A stretch of DNA of 6,502 nt. Source: Thermoplasmatota archaeon. GTDB lineage: Archaea; Thermoplasmatota; Penumbrarchaeia; Penumbrarchaeales; Penumbrarchaeaceae. The notes beneath the pieces were generated by a model. It searched no databases, was not told where the DNA came from, and saw only the letters and a list, made by a program, of their open reading frames with translations. A program made the translations under genes and the position numbers. The stretch is taken from contig JAUVCY010000110.1 of the NCBI GenBank assembly GCA_030595585.1, forward strand, positions 1-6,502, read 5' to 3'. Shown here in pieces: positions 1-4,734 of the stretch (position 1 is its first letter; each line of letters opens with the position of its first letter).

Positions 1-1136
1 AAGCGCAGGAAGAGGCTGGCGCCGATCAACACCAGCAGGACCGGCAGGGCCGAGAGTACGAACTCGGGAAGGATCCCCAGGTCCAGCAGATATCTCCAGA
101 GGGATATGCCGTGGAGCACCCCTCCACTGTCCCCTGTGAAGTACAGGCCTATGAAGTTCATCACGCCTTCGGGCGCCAGCAGGAGGAACGGGAGGATCAC
201 TGCCGCCGGTATCGACAGGGCGATGAGGGCCCGCTTGACCTTATCGATAGCCTTGCCCTCACCCATGAGAATACCTGGAAGCAGCAGTATCGTGAATATC
301 TTGGATGCCAGGCCGATCCCCAGAACGGCCGCGGAGGACCTCCTCCACCCCATCTGAAGCAGCATCAATACCAGAATGAAACCGATCATAACTATGACGT
401 CGTCCTGAACGGCTCCAACGGAGGAGTAGACGGTCAGGGGGTTGAGCATCAACAGGAGTGCGGCCCAGATCCCCCGTTTTCCATACAGCCGTGAGCCCAA
501 GGCGAAGGTGATCAGGCCGCCCATGAGGGCGAACACTGCAAAATATAACCTGAAGACGAGGAAGCTTCCACCCAGGGCCGCGGGGACCAGCCAGAAGATA
601 TTGATCAGGGGTGGATTGAGGGTGGCGACGTCGCGGTATAGGATCTTCCCCTCCAGCAGGGTCGTGCCCCTGTCCCTGTAGAAGGGCACATCGGTGACCT
701 TCTCCTCGATCCGAACAAGCCACGTGGAGTTCCCCGGGTCACCCGATATGACACCATCATCGATCTCCCAGGTGCGGTTCCACTCGTATGCGTCCGCTGT
801 GTAGAACTTGCCGTATCCTTTCAGTTCCAGCCTCATCGGAAGGTATCCTTCCTCGGCCTCGATGGATATCTCACCGCTTCCATTCCCAAAGAGCAGAGTG
901 CCCTTCACTCCCGTCTCCCGATCGTGGTATATTATCGTTCCATCCGACCTGAAAACGATATCCGTTCCGTCCAGGGTCAGCTCGTAGGTATCCTCCTCAA
1001 TGGCCGCGGAGAGGCCGAAGGCGAGGGGCAGGTAGACGACCGCCCAGAGGACGATCAGGGCGGGGATGGGATTTTTTCGGACCGCCCCGGTGAACACATC
1101 TACGATGGATCGTCCCCCTTTCACCGGATCGGCCAT
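1..1136 (-). CDS. GT-C type membrane glycosyltransferase, partial (C-terminus off the left edge)
   Basis: Open frame of 378 codons read from the ATG at 1136, still open at the window edge. The product is a polytopic membrane protein: TM1 at about residues 24-45, a long hydrophilic stretch at about 46-170, then repeated hydrophobic segments from about 176 onward (roughly 176-215, 222-237, 245-262, 270-290, 302-320, 360-376). Residues 155-177 carry a GT-C hallmark, D-R-G-TTLLEG then LYRD followed by a PP pair, resembling the 'Ga.ll.G..pYrD....PPl' signature of GT39/GT87-like enzymes. LNPLTVYSS and QDD at 231-246 fit the same families. Such enzymes use lipid-linked (polyprenyl-phosphate) sugars on the outer face of the membrane. 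The 100-residue insert after TM1 looks beta-rich and has three N-x-S/T sequons (N85, N120, N136). Donor and acceptor cannot be told. An in-frame stop at 1158-1160 makes the ATG at 1136 the first ATG available. Lies 77 nt after the ABC permease and may have its own promoter. Confidence 0.8.
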   Translation of the reverse strand, partial: MADPVKGGRSIVDVFTGAVRKNPIPALIVLWAVVYLPLAFGLSAAIEEDTYELTLDGTDIVFRSDGTIIYHDRETGVKGTLLFGNGSGEISIEAEEGYLPMRLELKGYGKFYTADAYEWNRTWEIDDGVISGDPGNSTWLVRIEEKVTDVPFYRDRGTTLLEGKILYRDVATLNPPLINIFWLVPAALGGSFLVFRLYFAVFALMGGLITFALGSRLYGKRGIWAALLLMLNPLTVYSSVGAVQDDVIVMIGFILVLMLLQMGWRRSSAAVLGIGLASKIFTILLLPGILMGEGKAIDKVKRALIALSIPAAVILPFLLLAPEGVMNFIGLYFTGDSGGVLHGISLWRYLLDLGILPEFVLSALPVLLVLIGASLFLR

Positions 1137-1156
1137 GTCCGTTGGTAGGATGAATG

Positions 1157-1166
1157 ATTATTTGAA
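1157..1166 (-). promoter_or_regulatory. Candidate TATA box of the glycosyltransferase gene
   Basis: On the minus strand TTCAAATAAT lies 21-30 nt upstream of the ATG at 1136, the distance expected for a leaderless archaeal transcript. No Shine-Dalgarno sequence precedes that ATG, which agrees with leaderless expression. The box is degenerate, so read-through from the upstream ABC genes is an alternative. Confidence 0.35.
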
Positions 1167-1213
1167 TTTTGGGCCAGCCCGGATCGGCGGGCAGCAAGCG
1201 ATCACAATGTCGA

Positions 1214-2029
1214 TCATTCCATCCGTCTCCTCATGGCAAGTACAAGCCCTCCGACAAAGCCGAAAAGAGCGTATCCGGCCATCATGATCAGGCCGAGCAC
1301 GGTGTCCGGCTCGCTCAGATCGGTCATATGCCCTCCCGGGCCGAACGATTCCGTGGTGACGTTGAGAACGGTGGTGATCAGATCTCCTGAATACGTCAAT
1401 ATGAACCAGGGTTCGATCCCCGCTGCGTTCAGGATCATGGATATGATGGGAAATATCATCATTATCAGAAAGAACCCAACCAGCGATGACGTGATCGACC
1501 TCTTCATGAAGCTGGAGAAGAGGTAGATCACACTGACTATCGACGTCGAGTAGAGCAGTGCTATAAGGAAGGAGTGTAAGGCCTCGATGGGCAGCTCGGC
1601 GAAGCCGTATATCGCCACCACGGATACCGACGTCACAAGATAATATACCCCCACCGAAAGCAGCACGGGGGTAAGGGCAGCTATGAACTTTCCCACGAGT
1701 ATGGTTCCCCTCCTCTGGGGAGTTGGGAACAGAAGCAGCCCGGTCTTCTTCTCGAACTCGCTGGATATCACGTCCCCTGCGAATATCGCGGCGACGATAA
1801 CGATAAGCATGTCCACAAACCCCAGGTTGTTGTTGAAGAACGCGATCCCGGTATCCGGGAAATCCCCTCCCACCAAGAAGGGGAGAAATGAGAAGATCAG
1901 GGCGATGAACAGGGATATCCCCACCGCCATGATAAACCTCCTCCTGCGGAAGTGCTTCCTCATCTCGAACTTGACCGTAAGCCAGATATTGTGAGCATCG
2001 TCCATGGCATCATTTTCAAAATTTCCCAT
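1214..2029 (-). CDS. ABC-2 type transporter permease
   Basis: A 271-residue integral membrane protein with six predicted helices (about 32-54, 68-90, 112-142, 150-174, 179-202, 243-266), the usual topology and length of an ABC-2 (NatB/NosY-like) permease. A short basic N-terminus (MRKHFRRRR, residues 23-31) precedes TM1, consistent with a cytoplasmic start. Between TM2 and TM3, residues 91-115 hold SSEFEKKTG ... FPTPQRRGTILVGK, which matches the family's conserved cytoplasmic segment ('E...gT...l..P..R..il.gK') thought to contact the ATPase. The gene starts on the base next to the stop codon of the ABC ATPase, and a Shine-Dalgarno sequence sits inside the end of that gene, so the two are almost certainly co-translated and form one transporter. 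The substrate is not evident; many such archaeal pairs are annotated as drug or sodium exporters without proof. Met9 is a weaker alternative start. Confidence 0.9.
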   Translation of the reverse strand: MGNFENDAMDDAHNIWLTVKFEMRKHFRRRRFIMAVGISLFIALIFSFLPFLVGGDFPDTGIAFFNNNLGFVDMLIVIVAAIFAGDVISSEFEKKTGLLLFPTPQRRGTILVGKFIAALTPVLLSVGVYYLVTSVSVVAIYGFAELPIEALHSFLIALLYSTSIVSVIYLFSSFMKRSITSSLVGFFLIMMIFPIISMILNAAGIEPWFILTYSGDLITTVLNVTTESFGPGGHMTDLSEPDTVLGLIMMAGYALFGFVGGLVLAMRRRME

Positions 2030-2983
2030 TCAGCTCACCCCCTTCTCGTCCCCCATAATGGAGAGGTAGAATTGCTCCAACCCCCCGGAACCAGGGGTGA
2101 AGGAGTACAGGGGAAATCCTGCTGCCATCATATCCCTGAGGATGGACCGGCTGGTCTGGGGCAGGCCGTCGTAGTAGATGCTCGCACCCCCGTTGTTCCT
2201 CTCCACTCCCGTGACACCCTTGAAAGTGTTTATCGATCGGATGGAGAGATCATCCGGGGGACTGATGAACGATACGTCGATCCTCCTGACGGAGGCCTTC
2301 TTCCTGATGCCCTCGATGGTGTCATCCTCCACTATCTTTCCGTTGTTGAGGAATATGACCCTATCACACGTCTCGCTCACCTCAGAGAGCAGATGGGAGC
2401 TCATGAGAACGCTCTTCCCCTGTGCTCCGAACCTCCTCACAAGCTCTCTGACCTCCTTGATACCCTTCGGGTCCAGGCCGATCACGGGCTCGTCCAGGAT
2501 CAGGATCTCGGGGTCGTGGAATATCGCCTTGGCGATCATCAGCCTCCTCTGCATCCCGGTGCTGAAGGAGCCGACCTTATCATCCACAGACCTTGAGAGC
2601 TTGACCTCCTTCAGAACCTCGACGATCCTCTCCTCGATATCCTTTTTTCTCATCCCGTAGACCCTGCCAAAATATGTCAGGAGTTCGTCGGGTGTAAGAT
2701 AGTCATAGACTCCCGGAACCTCGATGAGAGCACCCACGTACTTCAACGCCTTCTTGGGATATTTTTGGACATCGATACCCTTGATCTTGACCGTGCCGGC
2801 AGTGGGCTTGATCAGATTGGTCAACGTTTTGATGGTGGTGGTCTTTCCCGAACCATTGGGTCCGAGATATCCGACGATCTCCCCTTTATCGATCTTCATC
2901 GATATACCGCGGAGGACCTTCGGCCCTTTCCCGTACTGCTTCACGAGATCCGTGATCTCGATCGGATAATTACTGCTTGACAT
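2030..2983 (-). CDS. ABC transporter ATP-binding protein
   Basis: A 317-residue nucleotide-binding subunit that powers the permease encoded directly downstream. In the numbering from the ATG at 2983, Walker A GPNGSGKT is at 41-48, the signature FSTGMQRR at about 141-148 (replacing the canonical LSGGQ, as in many CcmA/NatA-type ATPases), Walker B ILILDEP at 160-166, the D-loop GLDP at about 169-172, and the switch histidine in SSH at about 197. The Q-loop position has IEVPG, with glutamate in place of glutamine, also common in this branch. Residues from about 232 on form the DUF4162-like C-terminal region. The frame is open to an ATG at 3052 overlapping the previous stop, which would add 23 residues. 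I chose 2983 because similarity to ATPases begins just after it, a TATA-like box sits 25 bp upstream, and no ribosome binding site precedes 3052. Confidence 0.93.
   Translation of the reverse strand: MSSSNYPIEITDLVKQYGKGPKVLRGISMKIDKGEIVGYLGPNGSGKTTTIKTLTNLIKPTAGTVKIKGIDVQKYPKKALKYVGALIEVPGVYDYLTPDELLTYFGRVYGMRKKDIEERIVEVLKEVKLSRSVDDKVGSFSTGMQRRLMIAKAIFHDPEILILDEPVIGLDPKGIKEVRELVRRFGAQGKSVLMSSHLLSEVSETCDRVIFLNNGKIVEDDTIEGIRKKASVRRIDVSFISPPDDLSIRSINTFKGVTGVERNNGGASIYYDGLPQTSRSILRDMMAAGFPLYSFTPGSGGLEQFYLSIMGDEKGVS
2035..2042 (-). promoter_or_regulatory. Ribosome binding site of the ABC permease gene
   Basis: Minus-strand GGGGGTGA lies 5 nt before the ATG at 2029 and overlaps the last codons of the ABC ATPase gene. 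It partly matches the archaeal GGAGGTGA consensus and supports Met1 over Met9 as the start. Confidence 0.6.
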
Positions 2984-3003
2984 AATGAATTGAGAGCTGT
3001 TCC

Positions 3004-3012
3004 TATTTAAAA
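3004..3012 (-). promoter_or_regulatory. Candidate TATA box for a leaderless ABC ATPase transcript
   Basis: Minus-strand TTTTAAATA is centred about 25 bp upstream of the ATG at 2983, the spacing expected if transcription begins at that ATG. It lies inside the 23-codon region that would be coding if translation began at 3052. It suggests the ATPase and permease can be expressed separately from the regulator and the small membrane protein. Confidence 0.55.
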
Positions 3013-3048
3013 GGATTTTACCAGACTCATACCCAAATTCATACCCAA

Positions 3049-3357
3049 TCATTCCCGAGTTGTACGGTAGAAAATGATCAATGCGATAAGTTCAAGGACA
3101 TTGAGGAAGAATAACGGACCTCCTGAACTGAACTGCCGAAATGTATTGAGTGCTATCAGCCCCACCAGGAAGAATAACTGCTGGACCAGGAGGAATGTGA
3201 CGAAGGTTAGAAGCCCCCTGGTGAACTTGGCCTTGATCTCTCTGTAATTGGCATGGAATATCCTGATCAAACCCACAAGGAGCAGGATATTCACAATGAC
3301 CACGATAAATGAGATGATGGTGGTAACTATCGCTGCGATCTCAAGGATCTCTGTCAT
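3049..3357 (-). CDS. Small three-helix membrane protein of unknown function, ABC module partner
   Basis: A 102-residue very hydrophobic protein with helices at about 8-34, 48-71 and 80-97. Charged residues concentrate in the 35-48 loop (HANYREIKAKFTR) and at the end (YRTTRE), giving a short basic cytoplasmic loop. I do not recognise a named family with certainty. Short three-helix proteins encoded beside winged-helix regulators are familiar in haloarchaea (for example the DUF7521 type), and this one resembles them in size and layout only. It is preceded by a strong Shine-Dalgarno sequence, lies 38 nt after the winged-helix gene, and its stop overlaps an ATG of the ABC ATPase frame as ATGA. 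The context suggests a membrane partner or sensor of the regulator, or a small subunit of the transporter; both are inference. Confidence 0.8.
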   Translation of the reverse strand: MTEILEIAAIVTTIISFIVVIVNILLLVGLIRIFHANYREIKAKFTRGLLTFVTFLLVQQLFFLVGLIALNTFRQFSSGGPLFFLNVLELIALIIFYRTTRE

Positions 3358-3364
3358 CTATTTT

Positions 3365-3370
3365 TCCTCC
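3365..3370 (-). promoter_or_regulatory. Ribosome binding site of the small membrane protein gene
   Basis: GGAGGA on the minus strand, 7 nt before the ATG at 3357. It is a strong archaeal Shine-Dalgarno match and shows this gene is translated from a leadered, probably polycistronic mRNA that starts upstream of the winged-helix gene. Confidence 0.75.
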
Positions 3371-3395
3371 ATATTCATCCCTCACCCGCTCTTTT

Positions 3396-3680
3396 CTACT
3401 TTTCCCCAATTTGGTCCCAAATCTCCTGGAAATATTCGTAGTTCCTCTCCATCTCCGTTGACAGGAAATACATAGCACCATACTTCTTCCTGTTCATTAT
3501 GGTGATGATACCGTTCTCATCCAGGACCTTCAGGTGGTGCCTGATGGTCTTGTAATCGAGATCCAGCCGATTTGTAAGCTGATTGGCATTTGCAGGCCTC
3601 TCGTTCAGGGAGTTAATGATAAAAGCGCGTGTGATGCCGCCCTTTGACCCGGCTATCAGCCACCATAAAAGCTTCTTCAT
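3396..3680 (-). CDS. Winged helix-turn-helix transcriptional regulator (ArsR-like)
   Basis: A 94-residue single-domain DNA-binding protein. The N-terminus MKKLLWWLIAGSKGG is typical of a group of archaeal winged-helix regulators. Residues 16-28 form the first helix, NANQLTNRLD (31-40) the second, DYKTIRHHLKVLDENG (42-57) the recognition helix and its extension, and 58-74 (IITIMNRKKYGAMYFLS) the wing. The C-terminal helix EMERNYEYFQEIWDQIG (76-92) probably mediates dimerisation. No cysteine or histidine metal-site cluster is visible, so metal sensing of the classic ArsR kind is unlikely. It is the first gene of the module with the small membrane protein and the ABC transporter, and it sits directly downstream of a palindrome and of the large inverted-repeat array, so it may act on one or both. 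No convincing Shine-Dalgarno or well-spaced TATA box precedes the ATG, so the transcription start is uncertain. Confidence 0.9.
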   Translation of the reverse strand: MKKLLWWLIAGSKGGITRAFIINSLNERPANANQLTNRLDLDYKTIRHHLKVLDENGIITIMNRKKYGAMYFLSTEMERNYEYFQEIWDQIGEK

Positions 3681-3682
3681 CC

Positions 3683-3696
3683 TTACAGCTCTGTAA
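3683..3696. promoter_or_regulatory. Palindrome next to the regulator start, candidate operator
   Basis: TTACAGCTCTGTAA has perfect 6-bp arms around a 2-bp centre and ends 2 bp before the ATG of the winged-helix gene at 3680. Its size and position suit binding of a dimeric winged-helix repressor that controls its own gene. The sequence differs from the motif repeated in the array farther upstream. Confidence 0.4.
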
Positions 3697-3718
3697 ATTT
3701 CGATACCTGACCTAACTT

Positions 3719-3764
3719 CGCCAGATGAATAGATGAAGGGTTACTTTCCTTTATCTATCTGGCG
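3719..3764. repeat. Hairpin at the regulator-proximal end of the array
   Basis: CGCCAGAT (3719-3726) pairs perfectly with ATCTGGCG (3757-3764). After a 4-nt bulge the stem continues through AGAT/ATCT and AAGG/CCTT around a short loop near 3741-3745. It is preceded by CCTAACTT, the same eight bases that begin dyad 1 in each unit, so it looks like a diverged or recombined member of the array. Confidence 0.6.
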
Positions 3765-3770
3765 ATTCAA

Positions 3771-3863
3771 CCTAACTTTGACATATGAGTATGGACGGAT
3801 GTCAAAGTGAGGCCTCTCCCAACGTTGACAGGCTGGGATCCTGATGAATCGATAGATTCATCC
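3771..3863. repeat. Array unit 1 (dyad 2 truncated)
   Basis: Contains a complete dyad 1 (3771-3812) and the left arm of dyad 2 (3817-3830). GGCT is then joined straight to GGGATCC. Compared with unit 2, about 26 nt holding the dyad 2 loop and most of its right arm are missing. The unit ends with a separate perfect hairpin, GATGAATC (3843-3850), tetraloop GATA, GATTCATC (3855-3862). Confidence 0.65.
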
Positions 3864-3865
3864 AA

Positions 3866-3985
3866 CCTAACTTTGACATAAATGTGCATAGATGAGTGTC
3901 AAAGTGAGGTCTCTCCCAAAATTGACAGGCTCAGATCATATTTGATCTGTCAAAATTGGGATCCAACCTTCACCGAAGTATCGGT
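3866..3985. repeat. Array unit 2 with linker hairpin
   Basis: Complete dyad 1 (3866-3909) and complete dyad 2 (3914-3961, 20-nt loop), followed by a small linker hairpin ACCGA-AGTA-TCGGT at 3972-3985. The linker differs in sequence from that after unit 1 but has the same design, a short perfect stem with a 4-nt loop. Confidence 0.65.
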
Positions 3986-4005
3986 TCAGATCAGATTATA
4001 TCCAT

Positions 4006-4116
4006 CCTAACTTTGACACGATGAGCATAGATGAGTGTCAAAGTGAGGCTTCTCCCAACATTGAGAGGCTCAGATTAGATTAGATCTATCAAAGTTGGGA
4101 TCTGTCAAAGTTGGGA
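4006..4116. repeat. Array unit 3 with a duplicated final motif
   Basis: Complete dyad 1 (4006-4048) and dyad 2 (4053-4100, 20-nt loop), then one extra copy of the right arm. The extra copy makes a tandem direct repeat of 16 bp, 4085-4100 and 4101-4116, identical at 15 of 16 positions (TCTRTCAAAGTTGGGA). The array ends here. Confidence 0.65.
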
Positions 4117-4141
4117 TACAACAGGAGAAAATGTAACATCC

Positions 4142-4150
4142 GATAATATA
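4142..4150 (-). promoter_or_regulatory. Candidate TATA box reading into the array
   Basis: Minus-strand TATATTATC would place a transcription start near 4120, at the edge of the array, and drive a transcript through the array toward the winged-helix gene. A second AT-rich element, TATTATATT, lies at 4169-4177. No ORF starts nearby on either strand, so any transcript would be a noncoding RNA or a long leader. Evidence is positional only. Confidence 0.3.
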
Positions 4151-4219
4151 CAGGAGGCAGCACGGACCAATATAATACCATCTAACGGGTGACCATTTTC
4201 AAGGCCACGACCATCTCTT

Positions 4220-4450
4220 TTACTGATCTTCTTCATCCATATAGAGGACGCCGCTCATCGAGGCGTACATCGAGGAATATACCGGTATCTTCCTGACCAT
4301 CTGACGAAAATCATCTGGATTCGTGACAACGTACTCCTTGCCCGGGAACACCTTCACCTTACCTCTGATATTGCTTCCAACATCTATCCTGCTACCGATC
4401 TCCAGAAGGTCCCTGTAACTTGCGATCCTCTCACCTTTTCTCGGTTCCAT
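4220..4450 (-). CDS. Small protein of unknown function (76 residues)
   Basis: I do not recognise this protein. From the ATG at 4450 it begins MEPRKGERIASYRDLLEIG, continues with a probably beta-rich middle (RIDVGSNIRGKVKVFPGKEY, residues 20-39), has NPDDFRQMVRKIP at about 43-55, and ends in an acidic tail MDEEDQ. It has no membrane segment, signal peptide or cysteine pair. The frame stays open to an ATG at 4492, but the added residues (a GGG-rich stretch and RRGR) look noncoding. GAGGT at 4457-4461, 6 nt before the ATG at 4450, decides the start. It is transcribed toward the repeat array and lies 284 bp from the PUA gene. A small nucleic-acid-binding or antitoxin-like protein is possible, but nothing in the sequence proves it. 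Confidence 0.6.
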   Translation of the reverse strand: MEPRKGERIASYRDLLEIGSRIDVGSNIRGKVKVFPGKEYVVTNPDDFRQMVRKIPVYSSMYASMSGVLYMDEEDQ

Positions 4451-4734
4451 AACTCTACCTCTTCGATCTGATACCCCTCCACCCCACCACACTGCAGGCT
4501 CTCGATCGGACCCCGAACCAAGGGGGGATGATCCAACTGTCTATCGGAATTCTCCTGATCTCATTGCTTATTATTGCGTTTCGGGTTCCTATCTCTGCAG
4601 AGCCTATCTACATCAGTTTGAACTGTAATTAAACTTTCCATGAGTTTACTGACAATATCGTTCAAACTATAACCGGTGTCGAATCGGAATTCATTAAAAT
4701 CATATGAAAACCGGAAAGGTCCCTGATGGAAGGG
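4451..4734. other. AT-rich gap with inverted repeats; no clear gene
   Basis: Noncoding by base composition, which is clearly more AT-rich than the neighbouring genes between about 4560 and 4720. It holds a 9-bp inverted repeat, AGTTTGAAC (4615-4623) and GTTCAAACT (4660-4668), 36 nt apart, and a 10-bp palindrome CTCTGCAGAG (4593-4602). On the minus strand the PUA reading frame stays open for 57 codons after its stop, to a TGA at 4561-4563, including a 26-codon stretch from an ATG at 4641. No Shine-Dalgarno precedes that ATG. Confidence 0.45.
4457..4461 (-). promoter_or_regulatory. Ribosome binding site that fixes the start of the 76-residue protein
   Basis: GAGGT on the minus strand with a 6-nt spacer before the ATG at 4450. 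The longer alternative start at 4492 has no comparable sequence placed before it. Confidence 0.6.

Larger units (their letters stand above)
3711..4116. repeat. Array of nested inverted repeats, 12 copies of one 13-14 bp motif
   Basis: No gene is visible in 3681-4219; most of it is this array. The motif TGTCAAAGTTGGGA, or its complement, is found at 3771-3783(-), 3800-3812(+), 3817-3830(-), 3866-3878(-), 3897-3909(+), 3914-3927(-), 3948-3961(+), 4006-4018(-), 4036-4048(+), 4053-4066(-), 4087-4100(+) and 4103-4116(+). Orientations alternate, so each unit has dyad 1 (arms CCTAACTTTGACA and TGTCAAAGTGAGG, loop 16-18 nt), a 4-nt gap, and dyad 2 (arms near TCCCAAMRTTGACA and TGTCAAARTTGGGA, loop 20 nt). 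Dyad 1 arms are identical in all three units while loops differ. Additional hairpins lie before or between the units. Possible roles are multiple binding sites, structured RNA, or a palindromic repeat family; I cannot decide between them. Confidence 0.85.

Noticed and set aside
259..723. 154-codon minus-strand frame inside the glycosyltransferase gene
   Set aside because: The overlapping frame open over the whole of 1-1136 gives a coherent membrane protein with GT-C motifs; this one gives an arginine- and glycine-rich sequence typical of a shadow.
1952..2596. 214-codon plus-strand open frame antisense to the ABC genes
   Set aside because: It spans the junction of two well-supported minus-strand ABC genes, has no recognisable domain, and is explained as a shadow frame.
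3842..3863. C/D box small RNA signal (TGATGA near the array)
   Set aside because: There is no properly placed D box pair with guide-length spacing; the TGATGA is part of a simple hairpin.
3711..4116. CRISPR array
   Set aside because: The repeated motif alternates in orientation, is only 13-14 bp, and the intervals are 4-20 nt and partly related to each other; no cas genes are present.
3711..4116. Insertion sequence or MITE with terminal inverted repeats
   Set aside because: No transposase and no target-site duplication could be seen; the inverted motifs are internal and repeated rather than terminal. A nonautonomous palindromic element family is still possible and needs a genome search.
4451..4492. 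N-terminal extension of the 76-residue protein from the ATG at 4492
   Set aside because: The added residues are glycine- and arginine-rich, look noncoding, and would overlap the ribosome binding site that suits the ATG at 4450.
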